DNA of 35,772 nt from SIG565 sp045540055 (GTDB taxonomy: Bacteria > Bacillota > Clostridia > Oscillospirales > Acutalibacteraceae). The notes beneath the pieces are model-generated. The model searched no databases. It saw nothing but the letters and a program-made list of their open reading frames with translations, and was not told the origin of the DNA. The DNA lies in contig JAZQGO010000037.1 of the NCBI GenBank assembly GCA_045540055.1, forward strand, positions 1 to 35,772, in the 5' to 3' direction. Positions within the stretch are counted from its first letter, which is position 1. Every line of letters begins with the position of its first letter. Below are positions 8,010 through 15,106 of the stretch, piece by piece. Both the position numbers and the translations under genes were made by a program.

Positions 8010-9053
8010 CTAGTTATTTTGGTCGGCAGAAGTACCAACAATTAAATAATACAACATATCTTTTCGTAAAATTTTTAGTATGGTTTCTCTGTTATTACTA
8101 ATGCTCCCATAGTCTCTAATATTCTCTAAATTCTCACCAACATATGACGAATAATCATCAGTTGGCTGATTTTTATACAAATCAGCATCCGATTTGAATT
8201 TTTTTGATAACCGGTTAATATAGATTAAGTTAGAAGTAACTTCATATTCACATTCGGAAATCATAGTGTTTATAGTATCATAAAAGAAACTACTAGTCCA
8301 TATAACCGAATTTCCTTCTTCATTAGAACACGAATCATCAGTATGACAATACAATTCAACTTTTGAATCATTAATCTTCACTATGGAAAAATCATATTCA
8401 CCAAGTATTCCCAAAGCAGATTTTGTTGTATTTACCCTAGATTGCAATTCATTAATAGTAAATGTCTCCCCGCCTTTTGAACTGTTATTTTTATAAACTT
8501 CATTCATCATAACACATTGCACGTCATATAAGGCTTGCACCATTTCATTGGGTGAATCTTCTGATGCTTCTGTATATTCACCTATATAATCAAATGCTAT
8601 CCTATAACAATCGTAGTTCTTTCTTAAATCATCGGGTAAAAAATACACCTCATTTCGCTCTTCAAATTCGTTTATAGTAATTTCAAATTCATCATATGCC
8701 ACAAAAGCGTCTTCGATACTGCCACTATCAATTACATCCACAAAGTTTTGTTTTTTATTTTCCACTTCAACGAAATTTTTTATAACAATAGCCTGTGGCG
8801 TATATACATCATAAATTTTATTTAAACCTTCTAAATATTGTCCGCTAGCAATTAATTTCGATGCCTTTTTGATTTTATAAGAATCCGAATTATGGTATAT
8901 ACTCGCACCAATAACAATCAAAGTCAGTAATACAATACATATCAAACTGGTAATTTTAACTTTTATAGGGTTTTTCTTAATATAATCAATAATACCACTC
9001 ACATTAATATTAGTTGCGAAATTTTGCTTGATATTTAGTTTTCGATAAAACAT
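8010..9053 (-). CDS. Single-pass membrane protein of unknown function, partner of the CHAT-like protein
   Basis: I do not recognise a family. The 347-aa product has a basic N terminus, one transmembrane helix at about 33-52, then a mostly acidic domain predicted outside the membrane. Just after the helix (residues 58-85) is a short helical stretch (KKASKLIASGQYLEGLNKIY) that reads like a single TPR-type unit. No catalytic motif is visible. It shares N-in topology with the downstream CHAT-like protein. It is first in the operon, starts behind GAGGAGA, and is transcribed from the strong divergent promoter at 9091-9119. Co-transcription suggests the two proteins act together at the membrane, for example as sensor or anchor plus peptidase; this is inference. 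Confidence 0.7.
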   Translation of the reverse strand: MFYRKLNIKQNFATNINVSGIIDYIKKNPIKVKITSLICIVLLTLIVIGASIYHNSDSYKIKKASKLIASGQYLEGLNKIYDVYTPQAIVIKNFVEVENKKQNFVDVIDSGSIEDAFVAYDEFEITINEFEERNEVYFLPDDLRKNYDCYRIAFDYIGEYTEASEDSPNEMVQALYDVQCVMMNEVYKNNSSKGGETFTINELQSRVNTTKSALGILGEYDFSIVKINDSKVELYCHTDDSCSNEEGNSVIWTSSFFYDTINTMISECEYEVTSNLIYINRLSKKFKSDADLYKNQPTDDYSSYVGENLENIRDYGSISNNRETILKILRKDMLYYLIVGTSADQNN

Positions 9054-9090
9054 TTAAAATTTCTCCTCTTTTTTACTATTAACTCAACAA

Positions 9091-9119
9091 ATTATACTCA
9101 ATCTTCGAGTAATTGTCAA
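9091..9119 (-). promoter_or_regulatory. Promoter of the CHAT operon
   Basis: On the minus strand, TTGACA (9119-9114), exactly 17 bp, TATAAT (9096-9091): full consensus. Operator 1 (9096-9110) lies in its spacer, so repressor binding would block RNA polymerase. Confidence 0.85.
9096..9110. promoter_or_regulatory. Operator 1, 15-bp palindrome
   Basis: ACTCAATCTTCGAGT is an inverted repeat with ACTC/GAGT arms, matching the second site 25 bp away in arm sequence and total length. It is a likely binding site for the adjacent Xre protein, inside the CHAT-operon promoter. Confidence 0.7.
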
Positions 9120-9140
9120 TACTCAATTTATGAGTATGAT
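9113..9140 (+). promoter_or_regulatory. Promoter of the xre gene
   Basis: TTGTCA (9113-9118), a 16-bp spacer, TATGAT (9135-9140). Its -35 overlaps the -35 of the opposing CHAT promoter. The predicted transcription start near 9147 lies past the ATG at 9144, which supports the downstream TTG start for xre. Confidence 0.75.
9121..9135. promoter_or_regulatory. Operator 2, 15-bp palindrome
   Basis: ACTCAATTTATGAGT is a palindrome with ACTCA/TGAGT arms within the spacer of the xre promoter. It suggests negative autoregulation of xre together with repression of the CHAT operon. Confidence 0.7.
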
Positions 9141-9167
9141 ACTATGAAACTCAAAGGTGGTGTTTTT

Positions 9168-9371
9168 TTGGATTATCGTGAAAGAATGCGCGAATTACGT
9201 GAGGATAACGATATAACCCAAGCACAGATTGCAAAAATAATTAACAAATCTCAACAAGGATATAATCATATTGAAACAGGTAGAGCGGAATTAAAAATCG
9301 ATGATTTAATTAAACTCTGCGATTTTTATAAAGTAACCGCCGACTATTTCATCGGTAGAAAAGAAATCTAG
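9168..9371 (+). CDS. Xre/Cro-CI-type helix-turn-helix repressor
   Basis: This small DNA-binding protein (67 aa from the TTG at 9168) consists of one HTH_3 domain: ERMRELREDNDITQAQIAKI, then SQQGYNHIETGRAELKIDDLIKLCDFYKVTADYFIG, the complete Cro/CI fold including the YNHIE recognition-helix region. The upstream in-frame ATG at 9144 has no ribosome site and lies before the predicted transcription start. TTG 9168 has AAAGGTGG 7 bp upstream, and its product begins MDYRERMRELRED as homologues do. It is divergent from the CHAT operon with two matching palindromes between them, so it is probably the module's repressor and autoregulator. It has no LexA-type cleavage domain or sensor domain, so the inducing signal is unknown. 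Confidence 0.93.
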   Translation: MDYRERMRELREDNDITQAQIAKIINKSQQGYNHIETGRAELKIDDLIKLCDFYKVTADYFIGRKEI

Positions 9372-9404
9372 CACCCTATCAATAAAAAGGGTGCAAATTT
9401 TTTC
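9372..9404 (+). terminator. Terminator of xre
   Basis: Stem GCACCCT/AGGGTGC (9372-9378 with 9389-9395) followed by AAATTTTTT, directly after the xre stop. Confidence 0.85.
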
Positions 9405-9452
9405 ACCTAAAAATCAGAAACCAAAATCAGTCCTTTTTCATAAACAATCATA

Positions 9453-9765
9453 ACTACCGGCTAAGCCGTTAGTTTGCTCTGCGGCTATAAGCCGCTGTTA
9501 CTGGCTGGACTGAAAGTCCATCGAATAATCTGCCACTTGCAAGTGTGCCCCACTGCCGCATATACGGCAGTCCGCCTCCATCTGATGAGGGAGGTGGATT
9601 TTTGCGAAACAAAAAGACGGAGGGAGAGAAATATAATTATTACCGAACTACCCCTCAGTCAAAACCTTTGGTTTTGACAGCTCCCCCGACAAGTCGAGCC
9701 TACCGCTACGGCGGGATTGCTCATCGGCAAAATCCTCTTTGAAATCACACGCTTAGCGTGTGGTT
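9453..9765. repeat. Hairpin-array intergenic repeat element, copy 1
   Basis: This gene-free stretch is a chain of short, mostly perfect hairpins: 9453-9473, 9481-9495, 9507-9519, 9534-9545, 9552-9571, 9575-9594, 9599-9615, 9658-9678 and 9746-9762. Most have 3-6 nt loops. Blocks such as CCTCC/GGAGG and CCCCTCAGTC-hairpin-GACAGCTCCCC resemble interspersed repeats common in gut Clostridia genomes. The two short reading frames across it (9474-9742) have no ribosome site and are spurious. A partial second copy with the same linkers is at 35641-35772. Confidence 0.65.
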
Positions 9766-9782
9766 TTCGTTATACAACAAAT

Positions 9783-9816
9783 AAAAAATTCCCGAGGAAT
9801 TCCTCGGGAATTTTTT
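9783..9816. terminator. Terminator of the small membrane protein gene
   Basis: A perfect 34-bp palindrome (AAAAAATTCCCGAGG, AATT loop, complement) gives a strong hairpin with T-runs on both sides. It overlaps the stop codon of the gene ending at 9815. Confidence 0.88.
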
Positions 9817-10090
9817 ATTTCAATTTCTTCTGTCTTATCTTTTCAAGCTCATCAAATACTGCCGATATACCAAAGAAGCAACCGCCGCCGAATACGCCGA
9901 TAAATGCGAACAAAATAAACCGCCACCACTCAAAAACCGTTTGAGTCGTTATAGTCATATTAACGGTCAGGCTTCGCACATCGGCAAACGCAAGTAAAAC
10001 ACCGCAAGCAAGTGAGATTACCACCATAGCCACCGCCAGGACGCGAAATATGTCTCGTTTTATGATGATTGAAGATTTTTTGTTCTCCAT
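9815..10090 (-). CDS. Small two-helix membrane protein, unknown function
   Basis: The family is not recognised. The 91-aa product has a basic N terminus (KKSSIIIKR), two hydrophobic helices (about 16-36 and 57-80) joined by a short polar segment with several Thr residues, and a charged C-terminal tail (DELEKIRQKK). Codon use resembles the core genes around it. It has its own promoter at 10129-10157 and a strong terminator overlapping its stop, so it is a single-gene unit. It is divergent from the LCP-like/transglutaminase pair. Confidence 0.75.
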   Translation of the reverse strand: MENKKSSIIIKRDIFRVLAVAMVVISLACGVLLAFADVRSLTVNMTITTQTVFEWWRFILFAFIGVFGGGCFFGISAVFDELEKIRQKKLK

Positions 10091-10128
10091 AATACCGTCC
10101 CCCGTTTATTGTTTTCAGTTCTTTATTT

Positions 10129-10157
10129 AGTATACCAAATTTTATTTGCTTTGTAAA
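10129..10157 (-). promoter_or_regulatory. Promoter of the small membrane protein gene
   Basis: On the minus strand, TTTACA (10157-10152), 17 bp, TATACT (10134-10129). Confidence 0.7.
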
Positions 10158-10211
10158 TGCTTTAATGAATATCCCTACTTATTTTGATAATACTTATTTT
10201 GGTGATATTAC

Positions 10212-10811
10212 TTGAAGGTTATTCGCAAACAACTTTTACTTACCGTGTTGGCCGTTTTGGTTTGTGCGGCCATCTTTACCGGCGTCTCTTATCTTTTTCT
10301 TCATACCAATAGTCAGCCAAGTGACTCGACCGAAAGTCTTATACCCTACACCGAGAACGACGGTACACCGAAGGGGCTGTTGTTCGGTTTTGATGAGGGC
10401 GGCAGTGTGTTTCTGTATTTTGACACCGAGCAAGACAATACAATGGCAATACTTTTGCCCCACGACTGCGACAAAGAGGCGGTCGCCGACTACGGCTATA
10501 CGGTGTTTCGGCACATAAAGACCGATTACGCTATGCTTGAAGGCTTTATCGACCGCATAGGCGGAATAGAAATTGACAATATGCGCTATACAGGGGTGCA
10601 GATAACCGAACAGCTCGGGCACAGTGTTGATAAGCAACTCCGACGCGATATTATCGCCGCCATCTTTGAAGAAATCGCTGACGACGGTCTAAAAAGTGAA
10701 AATCTTGTTTATATTATCGAGAACAGTCAGACCGACTTCAGTTTTCCCGACGGGTATTCACTTCTTGGCAATATTCGCTCTTTTGCGAGCAATCTGCATT
10801 TTGTAAATTAA
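10212..10811 (+). CDS. Short, degenerate LCP-like membrane-anchored protein
   Basis: The 199-aa product has an N-terminal membrane anchor (residues 8-30). Its extracellular domain looks like a reduced LytR-CpsA-Psr domain: KGLLFGFDEGG in place of the first LCP strand, then a DTEQDNTMAILLPHDCD strand where LCP enzymes have a conserved Arg-Asp, and FIDRIGGIEID, matching the LCP FIDxIGGVxV block. The catalytic arginines and the late R-N-R block are missing, so ligase activity is doubtful. Start TTG 10212 follows GGTGAT and no better in-frame ATG exists nearby. The next gene begins 12 bp later, so the pair is probably one operon. A divergent regulatory or scaffold role is possible but not shown. 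Confidence 0.7.
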   Translation: MKVIRKQLLLTVLAVLVCAAIFTGVSYLFLHTNSQPSDSTESLIPYTENDGTPKGLLFGFDEGGSVFLYFDTEQDNTMAILLPHDCDKEAVADYGYTVFRHIKTDYAMLEGFIDRIGGIEIDNMRYTGVQITEQLGHSVDKQLRRDIIAAIFEEIADDGLKSENLVYIIENSQTDFSFPDGYSLLGNIRSFASNLHFVN

Positions 10812-10823
10812 GGGGTAGTCACA

Positions 10824-11870
10824 ATGAAAATCATTAAAAAACTTTTGGTTTTAATTCTTATCGTTGGGGTTGCTGTAACCGTTTTTTATAACACCGACCT
10901 TAGCGGTTTCGGTGACACGCTGTCACAAAAGCTTTCATACATTTCTTTGGATAATTCTGTCAAAGAAGAAATTGACTCGGATGAAATTTATTTTTTCGAC
11001 AACTCACAAACTTCGCCCACAGCCCTGCCTTATAACGAGCAGACTTTAGCAAATAATACAGATATCGGCGGCCATTGGTACGACAAAATGAACTCACGCC
11101 AAAGGCTCTATTATCACCTTATTCTGTCGGCTTTTGAGGATATGACCGACACATTTTTTGAGGTTTCAAAGGATGACGGTGACTATAAAAACAACATAAG
11201 CATAGCCTATAACGGCGTACTGAGCGACAATCCCGAAATTTTTTGGCAGTCGGGCAGCTATGAAATCAAGGTTTCGGACAGCGGCGTCTGCTCACTAAAA
11301 CTCGGTTTTTGTATGGATATTACCGAGCGCAACCAAAAAAGACAGGCACTCGAAACAGAACTCGACACAATTTTAGCAGATACCGTGAAATTAACAGACT
11401 TTGAAAAAGAAATCTGCTTTTATGAGCTTTTGTGCGACCGAACTGATTATTCAGACCTTGAAAGCGACACCAAATACACCGCCTTTGGCGCGATATGCTC
11501 GGGCTCTGCCGTTTGTGAGGGCTACGCCAAGGCTATGCAGCTTTTGTGCAAGCGCTCGGGTATTGAGTGCCTGCTTGTGCGAGGTGTAACAGGCGGCATA
11601 CATCATATGTGGAATATGATAAAGCTATCAGATAAGTGGTATGAATTAGACCTGACGCTGTCCGACAGGCCTGGCTCCACACCCAACTATTTTTATTTTA
11701 ACGCCACAACCGAGGAGTTTTCAGCGACATACAACAGACTTAAAGATATATCAGATATGTCTGATACCGCAGATTATTCACACCTCACCTACAATTTCCA
11801 TCTACCCGAGGCCGACGGCACACTGTATAATCGTGATGCTGCGTATAATCTTTACGATTATATTTCCTGA
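10824..11870 (+). CDS. Transglutaminase-like cysteine peptidase/transferase, membrane-anchored
   Basis: The 348-aa product carries an N-terminal signal anchor (about 5-24) and a transglutaminase-core domain in its second half. The catalytic triad is readable: C231 in AVCEGYAKA, H261 in IHHMWN and D276 in YELDLTLSD. Bacterial proteins of this type act outside the membrane, often on cell-wall peptides or surface proteins as hydrolases or transpeptidases, but the substrate here is unknown. A start with AAGGGG upstream and the 12-bp gap to the LCP-like gene suggest joint expression. The linker before the catalytic domain (about 45-200) has no clear motif. Confidence 0.85.
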   Translation: MKIIKKLLVLILIVGVAVTVFYNTDLSGFGDTLSQKLSYISLDNSVKEEIDSDEIYFFDNSQTSPTALPYNEQTLANNTDIGGHWYDKMNSRQRLYYHLILSAFEDMTDTFFEVSKDDGDYKNNISIAYNGVLSDNPEIFWQSGSYEIKVSDSGVCSLKLGFCMDITERNQKRQALETELDTILADTVKLTDFEKEICFYELLCDRTDYSDLESDTKYTAFGAICSGSAVCEGYAKAMQLLCKRSGIECLLVRGVTGGIHHMWNMIKLSDKWYELDLTLSDRPGSTPNYFYFNATTEEFSATYNRLKDISDMSDTADYSHLTYNFHLPEADGTLYNRDAAYNLYDYIS

Positions 11871-11885
11871 TTTTTATGCCAAAAG

Positions 11886-11914
11886 TTGACTTTTTATACC
11901 GAAAAAGTTATAAT
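11886..11914 (+). promoter_or_regulatory. Promoter of glnN
   Basis: TTGACT (11886-11891), 17 bp, TATAAT (11909-11914). The predicted start near 11921 places the leader hairpin at the very 5' end of the transcript. Confidence 0.85.
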
Positions 11915-11923
11915 ATGAGAGTA

Positions 11924-11957
11924 AACGCGGCAATAATGTTTTTTTGCGGCGTTTTTT
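11924..11957 (+). terminator. Terminator-like hairpin in the glnN leader
   Basis: AACGC-G-GCAA (11924-11933) pairs with TTGC-G-GCGTT (11944-11953), giving 9 bp with one G-G mismatch, and is followed by a six-T run. It lies between the glnN promoter and its ribosome site. It could be a promoter-proximal attenuator of glnN, or the terminator of the upstream transglutaminase gene, whose stop is 54 bp away. Confidence 0.65.
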
Positions 11958-11998
11958 CTTACAAAAACTTCGGTTTATTTGTTACTTGGAGGCATTTT

Positions 11999-14086
11999 AT
12001 GAGTTGTGTGACCGATATTTTCGGATGTGAGGTTTTTAATGACGAGGTTATGAAGGCACGCCTGCCTGAAGAAACCTATAAAGCACTAAAAAAGACCATC
12101 AAACAGAACAAAAGACTTGATATAAATATGGCAAACATAATCGCCAATGCTATGAAGGATTGGGCGGTTGAAAAGGGCGCCACACATTTTACCCACTGGT
12201 TCCAGCCCTTAACGGGTGTTACCGCTGAAAAGCACGACAGTTTTATTACCCCCACTGCCGACGGCAAGGTTATTATGGAGTTTTCGGGTAAAGAGCTTGT
12301 CAAGGGCGAAAGCGATGCGTCATCCTTCCCGTCGGGCGGTCTACGTGCCACCTTCGAGGCACGAGGATATACCGTTTGGGATTCTACATCTTATGCCTTT
12401 GTAAAGGACGGTACTCTTTGTGTACCCACCGCCTTCTGCTCATACGGCGGCGAGGCGCTTGATAAAAAAACACCGTTACTTCGAAGTATGGATGCCATTC
12501 GCACACAGGCAAAGCGTATAGTTAAGCTGTTTGGCAACGATGATGTTAAAAATATTTTCACAACGGTCGGTCCTGAACAGGAATACTTCCTTATAGATAA
12601 AGAAATGTACAACCGCCGTCCCGACCTTATCTTCTGCGGTCGCACCCTTATGGGCGCGCGCCCACCAAAGGGTCAGGAGATGGACGACCACTATTATGGT
12701 GTAATAAGACCGAGAGTATCGGCATTTATGAAGGAATTAGACGCTGAATTGTGGAAGCTTGGTATTTATGCCAAAACAAAGCACAATGAAGCCGCCCCTG
12801 CCCAGCACGAAATGGCACCAATTTTTACCACCTCAAACATTGCGGCCGACCACAACCAGCTCACTATGGAAGTTATGAAAAAGGTTGCCGAAAAGCACGG
12901 CCTTATCTGTATTCTGCACGAAAAGCCTTTTAAGGGTGTTAACGGTAGCGGTAAGCACAACAACTGGGCGCTTTCAACCGATACGGGCATGAATCTGCTT
13001 GACCCCGGTCAGACCCCTGAGGATAATGCACAGTTTTTACTGTTTTTAACAGCCGTTATCAAGGCGGTTGACTGTAATCAGGATTTATTGCGACTCTCGG
13101 TTGCCTCTGCAGGTAACGACCACCGACTCGGCGCAAACGAGGCACCGCCCGCCATCGTCTCGATGTTTTTGGGCGACGACCTCACCGAAGTGCTTGATTC
13201 TATCGAATCGGGCAAGCCCTTTATCAAGCACGAGGCGGGTGTTATGAAATTTGGCGCACGCGCCCTGCCTGCAATACCTAAGGATAACACTGACCGCAAC
13301 CGCACCTCCCCCTTCGCCTTTACAGGTAATAAGTTCGAGTTCCGTATGCTCGGTTCTACCCTTTCAATATCCGACCCCAACACCATACTTAACACCATAG
13401 TTGCCGACGTTTTAGCCGAGTTTGCCGACCGCCTTGAAGCGACCGACGACTTTGTAAATGAAGTCAACAATATCATTAAAGAGACCTACCGCGAGCATAA
13501 GCGTATAATCTTTAACGGTGACGGTTATTCTGCAGCGTGGGAGCTTGAGGCCAAGGAGCGTGGTCTTCTGAATCTCAGAAGCACGGTGGACGCCGTCGTT
13601 CATTGGATAGACGCCAAAAACATTCAACTGTTTGAGCGCCACAATGTGCTCAGCCGTGTTGAATTGCAGTGCCGATTGGATATTGCGCTTGAAAACTACT
13701 GCAAGACCATACATATCGAGGCGCTGACCCTAATCGATATGGTTTCGAAAAATATAATTCCGGCAATAAGTCGCTATATAAACGATTTATCCCTGTGTGT
13801 CGTAAACAAAAAAGCGGCATTTGGCGAACTTGACTGTGAGGCCGAGGGTAAAATCGTGCAAAGGCTTAACGCCTGTCTTAAGGAAATTTACCACCTTGTA
13901 AGTCGGCTTGAAAAGGCGGTTGCCGCCGCCGATAGTCTGAGCGGACTTCCCGAAGCGAAGGCATATAACAAATCGGTTAACACCCTGATGAGTGAGCTTC
14001 GCGTACCGATTGATGCTGCAGAGCTTATAACCGCAAAGGATTATTGGCCATTCCCCGACTATTCAGACCTGTTGTTCACCATCTGA
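11999..14086 (+). CDS. glnN: Glutamine synthetase, type III
   Basis: GSIII makes glutamine from glutamate, ammonia and ATP in the cytoplasm and is the large, oligomeric GS form common in Clostridia and Bacteroidetes. The 695-aa product has the expected length and motifs: TGVTAEKHDSF near the N terminus, GPEQEYFLID (about 190), TKHNEAAPAQHE (about 260), SGKHNNWALST (about 318), DHRLGANEAPPAIVS (about 375) and NRTSPFAFTGNKFEFRM (about 430). A frame upstream would add 41 residues, but ATG 11999 follows GGAGG and the extra segment spans the promoter, so the short start is right. The leader hairpin may control it in response to nitrogen. No glnR, amtB or ANTAR gene is nearby. Confidence 0.97.
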   Translation: MSCVTDIFGCEVFNDEVMKARLPEETYKALKKTIKQNKRLDINMANIIANAMKDWAVEKGATHFTHWFQPLTGVTAEKHDSFITPTADGKVIMEFSGKELVKGESDASSFPSGGLRATFEARGYTVWDSTSYAFVKDGTLCVPTAFCSYGGEALDKKTPLLRSMDAIRTQAKRIVKLFGNDDVKNIFTTVGPEQEYFLIDKEMYNRRPDLIFCGRTLMGARPPKGQEMDDHYYGVIRPRVSAFMKELDAELWKLGIYAKTKHNEAAPAQHEMAPIFTTSNIAADHNQLTMEVMKKVAEKHGLICILHEKPFKGVNGSGKHNNWALSTDTGMNLLDPGQTPEDNAQFLLFLTAVIKAVDCNQDLLRLSVASAGNDHRLGANEAPPAIVSMFLGDDLTEVLDSIESGKPFIKHEAGVMKFGARALPAIPKDNTDRNRTSPFAFTGNKFEFRMLGSTLSISDPNTILNTIVADVLAEFADRLEATDDFVNEVNNIIKETYREHKRIIFNGDGYSAAWELEAKERGLLNLRSTVDAVVHWIDAKNIQLFERHNVLSRVELQCRLDIALENYCKTIHIEALTLIDMVSKNIIPAISRYINDLSLCVVNKKAAFGELDCEAEGKIVQRLNACLKEIYHLVSRLEKAVAAADSLSGLPEAKAYNKSVNTLMSELRVPIDAAELITAKDYWPFPDYSDLLFTI

Positions 14087-14102
14087 CGCCGATAAAATCA
14101 TA

Positions 14103-14131
14103 TTGCTATTTTGTTTAAATTGTGGTATATT
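14103..14131 (+). promoter_or_regulatory. Promoter of the licD-ABC-ispD operon
   Basis: TTGCTA (14103-14108), 17 bp, TATATT (14126-14131). About 65 bp of leader separates it from the first gene, which starts behind AAAGGAAAGG. Confidence 0.7.
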
Positions 14132-14197
14132 TGTTAAGCGCAGATTAGCACCATATGTTTTCAACCTTTTTAGTACGATAAAAGGAAAGGTTAATTT

Positions 14198-15106
14198 ATG
14201 TTAGAAACTAATGTAATGTTCAGAAAATTTGCCATTGGCAACGCAAAACTGCGTGAACTCAGTGACAAGGATATCAAGGGTATACAAGCGATTTTACTCC
14301 AAATGCTGACCGACTTTGACGCCCTTTGCCGAGAAAATGACCTTTGTTATTTTCTCGTCGGCGGCTCGGCCTTGGGTGCAGTACGCCACAAGGGCTTTAT
14401 CCCGTGGGACGAAGACCTTGATATAGGTATGCCGCGTAAGGATTATGACCGTCTGATAGAACTGTTTTTAGAAAAACAGGGGGATAAGTATTGGCTTCAA
14501 AGCATTCAACTAAGCCAATACTATGACCTTATATTTATGAAGATTCGCAGAAAGAATACTCGGTATGTTGAGCTTTTTGAAACAGAGCCTGAACATGCCG
14601 GTGTTTTTATGGACATTTATCCCCTCGAAAACATTCCTGATAATAAAATAGTGCGATTTTTTCATGGTATTATCTCTGATTTTCTCTACCTTTGCTGCTC
14701 TTGCGTAAGGATTAAAAATAAAAAAGAGCGATTTTTAGAGTACCTTAACGATAAAAAGATAATACGTCTTATAAAAATAAAAGCGGCATTGGGATGGTGT
14801 CTGAGCTTCTTCAGCCTTCACAAATGGTGCCTTATTGCTGACAAATGGTCAAAAAAATGTAAAAACGATAACTCAAGGCTAGTATCCATCCCGTGTGGCA
14901 GAAAGCACTATTTCGGTGAAATGTGCACACGCGCCTCGTTTTTTCCCGTAAAAGAGGTTCTCTTTGAAGATAAAAAAATCTATTTAATGAACAATCCCGA
15001 TGAATATCTCTCACAGCTTTATGGCTCGTATATGGATATTCCGCCCGAGGATAAGCGCGAAAGACACAGTATATTAGAACTCAAATTAGGAGAAAACTAT
15101 GAATAA
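14198..15106 (+). CDS. LicD-family phosphotransferase
   Basis: LicD proteins are nucleotidyltransferase-fold enzymes that transfer phosphocholine or a polyol phosphate from a CDP donor to glycans; the animal ribitol-phosphate transferases FKTN and FKRP belong to this family. The 302-aa product has the diagnostic GGSALGAVRHKGFIPWDEDLDIGM block (GGS 55-57; metal-binding DEDLD 71-75) and a later GVFMDIYPLENIP block typical of LicD. No membrane helix is evident, so it probably acts in the cytoplasm on a lipid-linked glycan. It overlaps the permease gene by 8 bp. The downstream cytidylyltransferase probably makes its CDP donor (inference). No choline kinase or choline transporter is present, which argues against simple phosphocholine. 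Confidence 0.92.
   Translation: MLETNVMFRKFAIGNAKLRELSDKDIKGIQAILLQMLTDFDALCRENDLCYFLVGGSALGAVRHKGFIPWDEDLDIGMPRKDYDRLIELFLEKQGDKYWLQSIQLSQYYDLIFMKIRRKNTRYVELFETEPEHAGVFMDIYPLENIPDNKIVRFFHGIISDFLYLCCSCVRIKNKKERFLEYLNDKKIIRLIKIKAALGWCLSFFSLHKWCLIADKWSKKCKNDNSRLVSIPCGRKHYFGEMCTRASFFPVKEVLFEDKKIYLMNNPDEYLSQLYGSYMDIPPEDKRERHSILELKLGENYE

Noticed and set aside
5947..9371. Calling the CHAT module a prophage or integrative element
   Set aside because: No integrase, transposase, structural or replication gene is present; only composition, an Xre repressor and a T-arm fragment hint at transfer.
9474..9742. Two overlapping short reading frames in the plus direction
   Set aside because: They run across the hairpin-array repeat, have no ribosome site and encode no recognisable protein pattern.
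11876..11998. N-terminal extension of glutamine synthetase by 41 residues
   Set aside because: The segment spans the promoter, predicted transcription start and leader hairpin; ATG 11999 has GGAGG upstream and gives the family N terminus.
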